A DNA stretch of 64,000 nt from NCBI GenBank assembly GCA_030430535.1, contig JAUIKY010000003.1:1-64000 (forward strand), in the 5' to 3' direction. The stretch's first letter is position 1; the number at the start of each line of letters is the position of its first letter. Positions 43,237-53,005 of the stretch are shown here, one piece after another. A program made the position numbers and the translations under genes. Under the pieces are notes generated by a model. That model made no database searches and was not told where the DNA came from. It worked only from the letters and a program-made list of their open reading frames with translations. Source of the stretch: Bacteroidia bacterium. GTDB taxonomy: Bacteria > Bacteroidota > Bacteroidia > Flavobacteriales > Flavobacteriaceae.

Positions 43237-43923
43237 ATGAAAACAAATATTCAAATCCTTTTATTGATGATGTGCTGTTGTAGTCTTTTTGGGCAAATTA
43301 CCTTTAATGGCTGTCATGATTTGTTCGAAGATCAGGATTATATTTTCAGTTACATTGAAACCGATGCCACGGGCAGAAATGTTTACACTACCATTCCTGT
43401 TGATGGCGAACAATCCTGTGGAGGTGTTGGCACATGCGAATTTAGAATTCAGTGGAATGATGCCGACAGCGTCTGGGAATTTACTGCCGACGATGGCAAT
43501 GGTGATTTTGGCTCACCTTACGTTATTTATACCAATACAGTAGCTTCTAGTCCCAATCCGCCAAGCTTGATATTAGGCACCTGGGTTGAAAATAGTTCGA
43601 TTACGGATAGTGGTTGTGGAGGAAATTTGAGTCCTTCGAACGCTGTTTTAACCGGCGATGTTCAGGATGAAGAACTTTCGATGGCAGATAGCGCAGTTGC
43701 GGATATGGTACGTGTTTACCCTGTGCCTGCCAAACATTCCATCCAAATAAAAACTACGGTCAATATTGATTCACTTGTTCTTTTTGATGTATTTGGAAAA
43801 GCTGTAGTCCGCAAATTTTCAGCAATTGATAATCTAGATGTTTCTGGCTTAAAATCAGGAGTATATTTTTTAAAAATTGAAACTTCCCAGGGCAACGTGT
43901 TAAAGAAGATAACAGTAAAGTGA
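43237..43923 (+). CDS. Type IX secretion substrate, type A sorting domain
   Basis: 228 residues from ATG 43237, starting a signal peptide (KTNIQILLLMMCCCSLFGQ). The central part is a disulfide-looking beta domain with several Cys residues (NGCHDLFEDQ, EQSCGGVGTCEFR). The C-terminal 75 residues, from VYPVPAKHSIQIKTTVNIDS to GVYFLKIETSQGNVLKKITVK's end, match the T9SS type A sorting domain (Por_Secre_tail). It should be secreted to or through the outer membrane and anchored. The cargo function is unknown. Confidence 0.88.
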   Translation: MKTNIQILLLMMCCCSLFGQITFNGCHDLFEDQDYIFSYIETDATGRNVYTTIPVDGEQSCGGVGTCEFRIQWNDADSVWEFTADDGNGDFGSPYVIYTNTVASSPNPPSLILGTWVENSSITDSGCGGNLSPSNAVLTGDVQDEELSMADSAVADMVRVYPVPAKHSIQIKTTVNIDSLVLFDVFGKAVVRKFSAIDNLDVSGLKSGVYFLKIETSQGNVLKKITVK

Positions 43924-43937
43924 GCTGTAATAAAAAA

Positions 43938-43968
43938 GGGCGTCAAGTGTAGCATTTACTTGGCGCCC
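43938..43968. terminator. Bidirectional terminator
   Basis: Stem GGGCGTCAAGT / ACTTGGCGCCC (one G-T pair) with a nine-base loop between the convergent T9SS cargo and SPOR genes. The A run upstream (AAAAAA) would be a T run on the minus strand, so it mainly suits the SPOR gene. Confidence 0.6.
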
Positions 43969-43995
43969 AATATGAATTATTTGTTCGGTTTTTGT

Positions 43996-44385
43996 TTATT
44001 TTTTGGGTTTAAAGATAAAAGCTATGGGGAACTTCTTTTTTATTTGTTGCAACGCTCTATCAGCTTCCAATCGTGTTCTAAAATTACCAACCCAAATTTT
44101 AAAATTAGGGGGTTCGTAAACATCGGTTGAATACCATTCGGAAAACGATTCCTTAAATTCACTTTGTGCCTTTTGGGCTCCCGAGCGGTTTCCGGAGTAG
44201 ATTTGGATTTTATATCGATCTGAATCATTGTCGTTTTTGTTCATTTCCTTCATCAGATTCATCAAAACATCTATTTTTGGGTCTCGATTTATTTCGGTTT
44301 TTCCTTGTTGGGAAAAGCCCAAAGTGATGCCCAATGCAAAAACGAGAATGCTTAAAATGCTAGTTTTCAAATTCAATGGTTTCAT
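43996..44385 (-). CDS. Exported SPOR-domain protein
   Basis: 129 residues with a signal peptide (LKTSILSILVFALGITLGFSQ). The C-terminal 75 residues form a SPOR domain: YKIQIYSGNRSGAQKAQSEF, then VYEPPNFKIWVGNFRTRLEA and the end AFIFKPKK. SPOR domains bind denuded peptidoglycan at division sites. It is a stand-alone periplasmic gene, convergent with the T9SS cargo gene and divergent from actA. Confidence 0.85.
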   Translation of the reverse strand: MKPLNLKTSILSILVFALGITLGFSQQGKTEINRDPKIDVLMNLMKEMNKNDNDSDRYKIQIYSGNRSGAQKAQSEFKESFSEWYSTDVYEPPNFKIWVGNFRTRLEADRALQQIKKKFPIAFIFKPKK

Positions 44386-44507
44386 TTTTAAATATTTTTC
44401 ACAAATGTATATGATATTAACTGAAATGCGTGCTTTTTTATTATTTAGAATTGCTCTAAATTACCAATTAACACTTATGTAACATTTCTAAAATGGACTT
44501 TTAATAT

Positions 44508-44515
44508 TACTTTTG
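44508..44515 (+). promoter_or_regulatory. -7 element of the act-cox operon (TACTTTTG)
   Basis: Exact TAnnTTTG match, 38 bases before the first ATG of actA. Probably drives the eight-gene act-cox operon. A -33 motif is not clear. Confidence 0.5.
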
Positions 44516-44553
44516 CGACAGATTTTTTTAACTGTATTTTTTCTATTTCGTAA

Positions 44554-45897
44554 ATGAAAAAATCATACCAAAGTTTAGAAGTTAACATAACCAACAATAT
44601 GGAAAAGGTGATTCACCGTAAATTGAGCGCAAACATTCTTCGTTTAGGCTTAATGGTTTTACTAGCGTTTACAACCTCTCTTTCGGCTCAAGATGGAGAT
44701 CCAGCAAAAGGAAAAGCTTTATTTAATGCCAATTGTGCAGCTTGTCATAAATTAGATAAAAAAATGACCGGGCCGGCATTGCGTAATGTTGAAGCGCGTT
44801 TATCCGACGAGCAAGGTTTGGATCGGGATTGGCTTTACGCTTGGATAAGAAATAGTGCTGGAATGGTAAAGTCTGGTGATTCTTATGCAAATAAGATTTA
44901 CAACGAATATAGTGGTGCCGCCATGACGGCGTTTCCCCAATTGTCTGATGAGGATATTGATAATATTTTAGCTTACACCGCTGAGGAAAAAGCGGCTCCT
45001 GCAGAAGGTGTTGCTGGAGCAGGTGCAGTGGCAACTCAAGCACCGGCGACTTCTGGCGGGATTTCTAACGAAATTATTTTAGGGGCGTTGGCTATTTTGT
45101 TCATTCTTTTGGCTGCTGGTCTTTACTTGGTGAACAAAACGTTGCGTCGTTTTGCTGAGGCTCAAAATATTGAGTTGCCAGAAGAAACCAAAAGAACACC
45201 GCTTTGGAAGGCTTTTGTGCAAAACCAATTCTTAATGATTGTGGTGGCCATTTTCTTTCTGTTGGCCAGTGCTTATTATGTTTACGGCTACTTTATGCAG
45301 GTTGGTGTAGATCAAGGATATCAGCCGGTGCAGCCTATCCACTTTTCGCATAAAATCCACGCAGGCGATAATGGTATTGATTGTAAGTACTGTCACTCTT
45401 CTGCTAGAGTAAGTAAAACTTCAGGTATTCCTTCGTTAAATGTTTGTATGAACTGTCATAAGTCAATCTACGAATACAATGGTGAAACGTCTCCTGAGTA
45501 TTCAAAAGAATTTTACGATGGTGAAATTCAAAAGCTTTATGCTGCTGCAGGGTGGAGCGATGCCGATCAAAAATATACTGGTGAGTCTCAACCTGTAAAA
45601 TGGGTTAGAATTCATAACTTGCCAGACTTCGCCTATTTTAACCACTCGCAACACGTAACCGTTGCAGGTGTTGAGTGTCAAACTTGCCATGGTCCTGTTG
45701 AGGAGATGGAAGTTATGTACCAACATGCGCCACTTACTATGGGTTGGTGTATTAACTGTCACAGAGAAACCAATGTGGCTGTAAAAGACAATGCGTACTA
45801 CGAGAAAATTCATGAAGAGCTTTCTAAAAAGTATGGAGTAGAGGAGTTAACTGCGGCTCAGATGGGTGGTTTGGAATGTGGTAAGTGCCACTATTAA
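44554..45897 (+). CDS. actA: Alternative complex III subunit ActA, six-heme cytochrome c
   Basis: 447 residues. Signal or anchor near the N-terminus (LRLGLMVLLAFTTSLSA), then a monoheme cytochrome c domain (NCAACHKLDKKMTG), a linker with a membrane helix (IILGALAILFILLAAGLYLV) and a second helix (FLMIVVAIFFLLASAYYVYG), and a multiheme domain with CKYCHSS, CMNCHKS, CQTCHGP, CINCHRE and CGKCHY. That is six CxxCH sites in all. In the alternative complex III, ActA carries electrons from the ActB side to a cytochrome c or the oxidase. A second ATG at 44599 is an alternative start; the earlier one leaves a sensible leader. Confidence 0.92.
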   Translation: MKKSYQSLEVNITNNMEKVIHRKLSANILRLGLMVLLAFTTSLSAQDGDPAKGKALFNANCAACHKLDKKMTGPALRNVEARLSDEQGLDRDWLYAWIRNSAGMVKSGDSYANKIYNEYSGAAMTAFPQLSDEDIDNILAYTAEEKAAPAEGVAGAGAVATQAPATSGGISNEIILGALAILFILLAAGLYLVNKTLRRFAEAQNIELPEETKRTPLWKAFVQNQFLMIVVAIFFLLASAYYVYGYFMQVGVDQGYQPVQPIHFSHKIHAGDNGIDCKYCHSSARVSKTSGIPSLNVCMNCHKSIYEYNGETSPEYSKEFYDGEIQKLYAAAGWSDADQKYTGESQPVKWVRIHNLPDFAYFNHSQHVTVAGVECQTCHGPVEEMEVMYQHAPLTMGWCINCHRETNVAVKDNAYYEKIHEELSKKYGVEELTAAQMGGLECGKCHY

Positions 45898-45929
45898 TAA
45901 TTAATTAAGAAGTAATTCAATTATATCAT

Positions 45930-48900
45930 ATGTCATCAAACAAGAAATACTGGAAAAGTGTTGAAGAGCTAAACGAAAATAGCTCTATTGTTGAGACGCT
46001 AAAACAAAACGAGTTTGTTAACGAGATTCCTACTGATGAATTTTTAGGTGATAAAGATACGTTAGAGACTACATCAACAACTCGTCGCGATTTCTTAAAA
46101 TACGTTGGGTTTAGTACGGCTGCTGCATCTTTGGCGGCGTGCGAAGGTCCAGTTAAAAAATCGATTCCTTATGTGGTTCAGCCTACCGAAATTATTCCTG
46201 GTGTAGCAAACTACTATGCAACTACCATTGCAGATGGTTTTGATTTTGCTAGTGTATTGGTTAAAACTCGCGAAGGCCGTCCAATAAAAATTGAAAACAA
46301 TGCGATGGCCAAAACTAACGGCAGTGCTAACGCTAGGGTTAACGCGTCTGTTTTAGGTTTGTATGACAGTTTAAGGGTTCAGGGACCAAAAAAAGAAGGA
46401 AAAGCGATTTCTTGGAGTGATTTTGATGCTGAGACCAATCAGAAATTAACCGATTTGAAAGTTGCAGGAAAAGAGATTGTGTTGTTAACACAAACTTTTG
46501 CTAGTCCGTCAACAAGTAAGTTGATTTCAGAATTTAAAGAAAAATACGGTAACGTTCGTCATGTAGTTTATGATGCTGTTTCAGAATCAGCTGCATTGGA
46601 TGCTTACCAAGCAAAATATGGTGAGCGTGGTTTAGCAAACTACGATTTTGAAAAAGCGATGACCATTGTTTCTGTTGGAGCTGATTTCTTAGGGGATTGG
46701 CAAGGCGGGGGCTTTGATTCTGGCTATGCCAAAAACCGAGTGCCAGACCACGGGAAAATGTCGCGCCACGTACAGTTTGAAGCTAATATGTCGTTAACTG
46801 GTGCTAATGCCGATAAGCGTGTGCCTTTAACGCCATCGCAACAAAAAATAGCTTTAGCCAAGTTACATAGCTATATTGTTGGCGGTTCTGTTTCTGGAAA
46901 TTTACCGGAAAAGGCAGAGGAAGCCGTTAAAAATGCCGCTTCTCAATTGAAAAAAGCAGGAAGCAAAGCGGTTGTAGTTACAGGAATTCAAGATGTAAAC
47001 GCACAAACCGTTGTTTTTGAAATTAATGAAGCTTTAGGCAGTAAGGCATTCGACCCAAAAACACCAATAAAAACAAGACAGGGTAGTGATAAAGCAGTAG
47101 CTCAACTGGTTTCAGACATGAAAGCTGGAAAGGTTGGAGCCATCATTACAAGTGGTGTAAACCCAGCTTACTCTCTACCAAATGCGGCTGATTTTGTTGA
47201 AGGATTGAAGAAAACAGAATTATCTATTGTGTTTTCAATGAAGGAAGATGAAACTTCTTCAGAAGCACAATATATCGCTGCAGCGCCTCACTATTTAGAG
47301 TCTTGGGGTGATGTTGAAATCAAGAAAGGGCATTTTGCCTTAACGCAACCTACTATTCGTCCGTTATTCGATACAAGACAATTTCAAGAGGCTTTATTGA
47401 AGTGGACAGGTAACGATGCTTCTTACCACGATTACATTAAAGAGGCTTGGGGTACTTCTATTTTAGGAGGAGGGTCTTTCAATAAGGCACTTCACGATGG
47501 AATCTATGTAGGTTTAATTGCTACAGAGGTTAAAGAAACAGCTGAAGTTGTTGAGGAAAAAGCTGCAACGACACCGTTTAGCAATGCCGCAAGAACGTTG
47601 GCCGCTTCTGCTAAATCCGAAGGTTTGGAGTTGACTTTATACACCAAAACTGGAATGGGCGATGGACAGCAAGCCAACAACCCTTGGTTGCAAGAGTTCC
47701 CAGACCCTATCACCAGAACATCTTGGGATAACTATTTAACCGTTTCAAAAGCGGATGCTGAGGCATTAGGCTTAATGAATAAGCACGTTGCCAATGGAGC
47801 TTTAAACGGAAGTTATGCTAAAGTAACCGTTAACGGTGTGTCCGTTACCGCTCCGGTAATTATTCAGCCTGGTCAGGCTAAAGGTTCAGTTGGTCTTTCG
47901 TTTGGTTATGGAAGAACCTTAGGTTTAAAGGAAGAAATGCAAACGGGTGTAAATGCTTATCCGTTATACCAAAACTTTAACAATGTGCAGAGCGTTACTG
48001 TTGAGGCGGCTTCTGGCGAGCATGAATTTGCTTGTGTACAGTTGCACAATACCTTGATGGGCCGTGGTGATATTGTTAAGGAAACGACTTTAGAGATATT
48101 CAATACTAAAGATAAAAAATACTGGAATGCAGTACCAGTGGTATCATTAAACCACGAAGAAACTCCAGTAACTTCACCAAAAGTAGATTTATGGGACGAG
48201 TTTGATCGTTCTGTGGGTCACCACTTCAACCTTTCCATCGACTTAAACGCGTGTACAGGTTGTGGGGCTTGCGTTATTGCTTGTCATGCTGAAAATAACG
48301 TGCCTGTAGTTGGTAAATCTGAAGTACGTCGTAGCCGTGATATGCACTGGTTACGTATTGATAGATATTATTCATCTGAAACGTCTTTTGAAGGCGATAA
48401 CGAGAAAAAAGATAATATTTCTGGTTTAGGAAGTTCGTTAAGCGAATTTGGTGAAATGGAAAGTGCTTCTGAGAATCCTCAAGTGGCATTCCAACCAGTA
48501 ATGTGTCAGCACTGTAACCACGCACCTTGTGAAACGGTTTGTCCGGTAGCGGCAACATCACATGGTCGTCAAGGTCAAAACCACATGGCTTACAACCGTT
48601 GTGTGGGTACAAGATACTGTGCAAATAACTGTCCTTACAAAGTACGTCGTTTCAACTGGTTCCTTTACAACGGAAACGATGAGTTCGATTACCACATGAA
48701 CGATGATTTAGGCCGTATGGTATTGAATCCGGATGTTGTGGTGCGTTCTCGTGGTGTGATGGAAAAATGTTCTATGTGTATCCAAATGACGCAGAAAACA
48801 ATCCTTGATGCGAAGCGTGACGGACGAGAAATTAAGGATGGTGAATTCCAAACAGCGTGTTCTGCAGCTTGTAGTAGTGGTGCCATGGTATTTGGAGACA

Positions 48901-49028
48901 TCAATGACAAAGAAAGTAAAGTTGCAAAACTTAAAGAAGATAACCGTATGTACCACTTGTTGGAGCACGTAGGAACTAAGCCAAACGTGCAGTACCACAC
49001 GAAAGTGAGAAATACAACTGAAGCATAA
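45930..49028 (+). CDS. actB: Alternative complex III subunit ActB, iron-sulfur protein
   Basis: 1032 residues. A twin-arginine motif TRRDFLKYVGF is at residues 51-61 with a lipobox-like LAAC (Cys71), so it is exported by Tat and may be lipidated. The first 700 residues resemble a molybdopterin oxidoreductase without visible Mo-pterin ligands. The last 300 carry four iron-sulfur cluster motifs: CTGCGACVIAC, CQHCNHAPCETVC, CVGTRYCANNC and CSMCIQ with CSAAC. It shuttles electrons from quinol oxidation to ActA. Second gene of the operon. Confidence 0.95.
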   Translation: MSSNKKYWKSVEELNENSSIVETLKQNEFVNEIPTDEFLGDKDTLETTSTTRRDFLKYVGFSTAAASLAACEGPVKKSIPYVVQPTEIIPGVANYYATTIADGFDFASVLVKTREGRPIKIENNAMAKTNGSANARVNASVLGLYDSLRVQGPKKEGKAISWSDFDAETNQKLTDLKVAGKEIVLLTQTFASPSTSKLISEFKEKYGNVRHVVYDAVSESAALDAYQAKYGERGLANYDFEKAMTIVSVGADFLGDWQGGGFDSGYAKNRVPDHGKMSRHVQFEANMSLTGANADKRVPLTPSQQKIALAKLHSYIVGGSVSGNLPEKAEEAVKNAASQLKKAGSKAVVVTGIQDVNAQTVVFEINEALGSKAFDPKTPIKTRQGSDKAVAQLVSDMKAGKVGAIITSGVNPAYSLPNAADFVEGLKKTELSIVFSMKEDETSSEAQYIAAAPHYLESWGDVEIKKGHFALTQPTIRPLFDTRQFQEALLKWTGNDASYHDYIKEAWGTSILGGGSFNKALHDGIYVGLIATEVKETAEVVEEKAATTPFSNAARTLAASAKSEGLELTLYTKTGMGDGQQANNPWLQEFPDPITRTSWDNYLTVSKADAEALGLMNKHVANGALNGSYAKVTVNGVSVTAPVIIQPGQAKGSVGLSFGYGRTLGLKEEMQTGVNAYPLYQNFNNVQSVTVEAASGEHEFACVQLHNTLMGRGDIVKETTLEIFNTKDKKYWNAVPVVSLNHEETPVTSPKVDLWDEFDRSVGHHFNLSIDLNACTGCGACVIACHAENNVPVVGKSEVRRSRDMHWLRIDRYYSSETSFEGDNEKKDNISGLGSSLSEFGEMESASENPQVAFQPVMCQHCNHAPCETVCPVAATSHGRQGQNHMAYNRCVGTRYCANNCPYKVRRFNWFLYNGNDEFDYHMNDDLGRMVLNPDVVVRSRGVMEKCSMCIQMTQKTILDAKRDGREIKDGEFQTACSAACSSGAMVFGDINDKESKVAKLKEDNRMYHLLEHVGTKPNVQYHTKVRNTTEA

Positions 49029-49056
49029 ATCTAATTAAAGAATCAATTATATAATT

Positions 49057-50508
49057 ATGGCGTCTCATTACGAAGCACCTATTAGAAGACCTTTAGTTAC
49101 CGGCGAAAAATCATACCACGACGTTACTGTGGATGTAGCAAAGCCAGTAGAAGGAAAAGCAAACAAACAATGGTGGATAGTTTTTGGAATTTCACTAGCC
49201 GCTTTCCTTTGGGGTATTGGGTGTATTTTATATACAATATCTACGGGTATTGGTACTTGGGGTTTAAATAAAACTGTAGGTTGGGCTTGGGATATTACCA
49301 ACTTCGTTTGGTGGGTAGGTATAGGTCACGCAGGGACACTTATTTCTGCGGTACTTTTATTGTTCCGTCAAAAATGGAGAATGGCAATTAACCGTTCTGC
49401 AGAGGCGATGACTATCTTCTCGGTAGTTCAAGCAGGTTTGTTCCCAATTATTCACATGGGCCGCCCATGGTTAGGTTACTGGGTGTTGCCTATTCCAAAC
49501 CAATTTGGTTCGTTGTGGGTAAACTTTAACTCACCATTACTTTGGGACGTATTTGCGATTTCTACATATCTGTCGGTATCACTAGTATTCTGGTGGACTG
49601 GATTATTACCAGATTTCGCGATGTTAAGAGATAGAGCTATAAAGCCATTTCAAAAGAAAATTTATTCCATATTAAGTTTCGGGTGGTCTGGTAGAGCAAA
49701 AGATTGGCAACGTTTTGAAGAAGTATCATTGGTACTTGCCGGTTTGGCAACGCCACTTGTACTTTCGGTACACACTATTGTATCGTTCGACTTTGCTACT
49801 TCGGTAATTCCAGGATGGCATACCACCATTTTCCCACCATACTTCGTTGCTGGTGCGGTATTCTCAGGGTTTGCCATGGTAAACACACTTCTTATTATCA
49901 TGAGAAAAGTGTGTAACCTTGAAGATTATATCACGGTACAGCACATCGAATTGATGAACATTGTAATTATGATTACTGGTTCTATTGTTGGTGTGGCTTA
50001 TATTACTGAGTTATTTATTGCTTGGTATTCTGGTGTAGAGTACGAACAATACGCTTTCTTAAACAGGGCAACTGGACCTTACTGGTGGGCATACTGGGCG
50101 ATGATGACCTGTAACGTATTCTCTCCGCAGTTTATGTGGTTCAAGAAATTGAGAACCAGTATTATGTTCTCATTCTTTATCTCGATTGTAGTAAACATAG
50201 GAATGTGGTTCGAGCGTTTCGTTATTATCGTAACCTCGTTGCATAGAGATTATTTGCCATCGTCATGGACTATGTTCTCACCAACCTTTGTTGATATCGG
50301 GATTTTCATTGGAACGATCGGATTCTTTTTTGTATTGTTCCTATTATACTCAAGAACATTCCCGGTAATTGCACAAGCAGAGGTAAAGACGATTTTGAAA
50401 TCTTCAGGAGAAAAGTACAAAAACCTCCGTGAGTCAGGAGAAAGCCTTGTAGGTACTGGAGCCGACGAAAGAACTTCAAAAGTTAACAATACTAAAAACG
50501 AAGCGTAA
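49057..50508 (+). CDS. actC: Alternative complex III subunit ActC, NrfD-type membrane protein
   Basis: 483 residues, NrfD/PsrC family with eight to ten membrane helices. VVQAGLFPIIHMGRPWLGYW and PVFVDIG-like helices, together with WDVFAISTYLSVSLVFWW and PGWHTTIFPPYFVAGAVFSG, are typical. ActC forms a quinone-binding membrane core of the complex along with ActF. Lies 28 bp after actB and 2 bp before actD. Confidence 0.95.
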   Translation: MASHYEAPIRRPLVTGEKSYHDVTVDVAKPVEGKANKQWWIVFGISLAAFLWGIGCILYTISTGIGTWGLNKTVGWAWDITNFVWWVGIGHAGTLISAVLLLFRQKWRMAINRSAEAMTIFSVVQAGLFPIIHMGRPWLGYWVLPIPNQFGSLWVNFNSPLLWDVFAISTYLSVSLVFWWTGLLPDFAMLRDRAIKPFQKKIYSILSFGWSGRAKDWQRFEEVSLVLAGLATPLVLSVHTIVSFDFATSVIPGWHTTIFPPYFVAGAVFSGFAMVNTLLIIMRKVCNLEDYITVQHIELMNIVIMITGSIVGVAYITELFIAWYSGVEYEQYAFLNRATGPYWWAYWAMMTCNVFSPQFMWFKKLRTSIMFSFFISIVVNIGMWFERFVIIVTSLHRDYLPSSWTMFSPTFVDIGIFIGTIGFFFVLFLLYSRTFPVIAQAEVKTILKSSGEKYKNLRESGESLVGTGADERTSKVNNTKNEA

Positions 50509-50510
50509 TC

Positions 50511-51041
50511 ATGGAAGCATCAAAAATAATTCACGCTATTTATAATGATGACGATGTGTTAATGAATGCTGTAAAAAAGGTAAAAGCAGCAAGGTATCAC
50601 ATTGAAGAAATATATACTCCGTTTCCAGTTCACGGGCTAGACAAAGCCATGGGCTTAGCGCCAACACGTATCGCTATAACTGCGTTCTTGTACGGTTTGG
50701 TTGGTCTTACTGTTGCGATAACCATGATGAACTTTATCATGATTGAAGACTGGCCTCAAAATATTGGTGGTAAACCAAGTTTTAGCTATTTGGAAAACAT
50801 GCCGGCTTTCGTGCCTATCATGTTCGAGCTTACGGTATTTTTCGCAGCACACTTAATGGTAATCACGTTTTACTTAAGAAGTAGAATGTGGCCATTTAAA
50901 AAAGCCGAAAACCCAGACCCAAGAACTACAGATGACCATTTTTTAATGGAAATACCTGTACACGGTAATGAAGAAGAGCTTGCCAGCCTACTTAAAGATA
51001 CCGGTGCAGTTGAAGTTAATTTAGTTGATAAAGCCCATTAA
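50511..51041 (+). CDS. actD: Alternative complex III subunit ActD (DUF3341)
   Basis: 176 residues, DUF3341. An N-terminal soluble part (HIEEIYTPFPVHGLDKAMGL) is followed by two membrane helices (RIAITAFLYGLVGLTVAITM and AFVPIMFELTVFFAAHLMVI). The small subunit caps the membrane part of alternative complex III. The actC stop and actD ATG are two bases apart. Confidence 0.93.
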   Translation: MEASKIIHAIYNDDDVLMNAVKKVKAARYHIEEIYTPFPVHGLDKAMGLAPTRIAITAFLYGLVGLTVAITMMNFIMIEDWPQNIGGKPSFSYLENMPAFVPIMFELTVFFAAHLMVITFYLRSRMWPFKKAENPDPRTTDDHFLMEIPVHGNEEELASLLKDTGAVEVNLVDKAH

Positions 51042-51048
51042 TATATCT

Positions 51049-51600
51049 ATGAAAAGCTTAATTAAAATAGTAGCAATAGCAGTCGTTTTTGTGGCTGTAT
51101 CATGTAATAAAAGCACAGCGCCAAACTATCAGTTCATGCCTAACATGTATGAGTCTGCTGGTTACGAAACTTACGGTGAAGCGGCATTTAGAGATGGCGT
51201 AGAAGCACAGTTGCCTGCCGAAGGTTCAGTACCAAGAGGTCACATCCCTTTTGATATTGATAACACCACTGAAGGCTATGAACTGGCTAAGGCCTCATTA
51301 ACCAATCCGCTTGATTCTACTGCTGTAGATTTAGAAAGAGGTAAAGAACTTTACAATATTTATTGTGGTATCTGCCACGGAACAAAAGGTGACGGACAAG
51401 GAAACCTTGTAAAGCGTGAAAAGATATTGGGTATTCCAAGTTACGATGATGCTGGTAGAGCAATCACAGCCGGAAGTATTTACCACACTATTTATTACGG
51501 AAAAAATGCGATGGGGTCGTATGCTAACCAACTTAATGAAGAAGAGCGTTGGCAAGTAGTATCGTATGTGTTGAAGTTAAAGGCCGATTTAGAAAAATAA
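51049..51600 (+). CDS. actE: Alternative complex III subunit ActE, monoheme cytochrome c lipoprotein
   Basis: 183 residues from ATG 51049 (a TTG at 51025 overlapping actD is rejected). Lipoprotein signal with lipobox VAVSC. One heme-binding site in NIYCGICHGTKGDGQG with a likely axial Met in KNAMGSYANQ. ActE is the monoheme subunit at the outer side of the complex and may contact the cytochrome oxidase. Fifth gene of the operon. Confidence 0.94.
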   Translation: MKSLIKIVAIAVVFVAVSCNKSTAPNYQFMPNMYESAGYETYGEAAFRDGVEAQLPAEGSVPRGHIPFDIDNTTEGYELAKASLTNPLDSTAVDLERGKELYNIYCGICHGTKGDGQGNLVKREKILGIPSYDDAGRAITAGSIYHTIYYGKNAMGSYANQLNEEERWQVVSYVLKLKADLEK

Positions 51601-51622
51601 GACTGATAAGATTATTATAGAT

Positions 51623-52975
51623 ATGTACACATTTTCAAATAAATTAAAGACATTTTCTATCATTCTAATGGTATTGGGGCTATTAGGAGTTGGATATGGT
51701 TTTATGACATCGCATAAATCTTTTGAAGAGGTTGAAACGCTTCTTGCTGAAGAAGCACACCATGGCGGTGGGCACGGTGAGGAAGCAGCTCATGCTGCAC
51801 CATCCCACGATGCCCATGCAGCAGATGCTCATGGTGAAGAAGCACACGCTGAAGTTGACGAGCATGTTAAGCATATTGAGCACGTTCAGCACCAAATAGC
51901 AAATCGTCCTTGGGCAGCATTATATGTTGCGGCATTTTTCTTTATGATGATTGCTTTGGGTGTATTGGCATTCTATGCGATTCAAATTGCATCGCAGGCC
52001 GGATGGTCTCCCGTACTTTTTAGGGTTATGGAAGGTATTACTGCTTATTTGTTGCCAGGAGCTGTTATTGTGTTATTAATTGCTTTGGCATCGGGTACTA
52101 TAGGACATTATAACCTGTTTATCTGGATGGATCCAGATGTAGTGGCCCACGATAAATTGATTCAAGGAAAATCGGGTTGGTTGAATATTACTGGTTTTGC
52201 CATACGTGGAATTATCTTCATCGCTGGTTGGGTACTATACCGACACTTTTCACGTAAGTTTTCTATCGCTCAAGATACTGCTGAAGATAAAAGTAACTTC
52301 AAGAAATCATTCCGTATTTCTGCAGCGTTTTTAGTATTCTTTATCTATACTGAATCGATGATGTCTTGGGATTGGATCATGAGTGTTGACCCACACTGGT
52401 TTTCAACATTGTTCGGTTGGTACGTATTCGCTAGTATGTTTGTAAGTGGTATTACGGTTATTGCTTTAATCGCTATTTACTTAAAATCTAGAGGGTATTT
52501 AGATTTTGTAAACGAAAACCATATTCACGATGTAGCTAAGTTTATGTTCGCCATGAGTATTTTCTGGACTTACCTTTGGTTCTCTCAGTTCATGTTGATT
52601 TGGTACTCTAACATTCCAGAAGAGGTAACTTACTTCATTAGCCGTTTTAATGATTACAAATTACCATTCTTAGGTATGGTGGTATTGAACTTTGTATTCC
52701 CAATTTTAATGTTGATGAATGCCGATTACAAACGAATTCCTTGGTTTGTGGTTATGACTGGTTTGGTTATCCTTTTTGGTCACTATATTGATATTTTCAA
52801 TATGATTATGCCAGCTACAGTAGGCGATAGATGGTTTATTGGTGTGCCAGAAATAAGTTCAATATTACTTTTTGCAGGGCTGTTTATTTTTGTAGTATTT
52901 ACAGCTTTAACAAAAGCACCACTGTTAGTAAAAGGATATCCTTTTAGAAAAGAAAGTGAAGATTTTCATTATTAA
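51623..52975 (+). CDS. actF: Alternative complex III subunit ActF, NrfD-like membrane protein
   Basis: 450 residues, with about ten membrane helices. The N-terminal His/Glu-rich stretch (HHGGGHGEEAAHAAPSHD, residues about 45-85) is unusual and may bind metal or be a low-complexity linker. Helices such as LYVAAFFFMMIALGVLAFYA, MMSWDWIMSVDPHWFSTLFG and ILMLMNADYKRIPWFVVMTG match ActF (quinol:cytochrome c oxidoreductase quinone-binding subunit 2). It pairs with ActC in the membrane core. Confidence 0.93.
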   Translation: MYTFSNKLKTFSIILMVLGLLGVGYGFMTSHKSFEEVETLLAEEAHHGGGHGEEAAHAAPSHDAHAADAHGEEAHAEVDEHVKHIEHVQHQIANRPWAALYVAAFFFMMIALGVLAFYAIQIASQAGWSPVLFRVMEGITAYLLPGAVIVLLIALASGTIGHYNLFIWMDPDVVAHDKLIQGKSGWLNITGFAIRGIIFIAGWVLYRHFSRKFSIAQDTAEDKSNFKKSFRISAAFLVFFIYTESMMSWDWIMSVDPHWFSTLFGWYVFASMFVSGITVIALIAIYLKSRGYLDFVNENHIHDVAKFMFAMSIFWTYLWFSQFMLIWYSNIPEEVTYFISRFNDYKLPFLGMVVLNFVFPILMLMNADYKRIPWFVVMTGLVILFGHYIDIFNMIMPATVGDRWFIGVPEISSILLFAGLFIFVVFTALTKAPLLVKGYPFRKESEDFHY

Positions 52976-53005
52976 TTAAGATATAAATAAAGACGAACGA
53001 TACCA

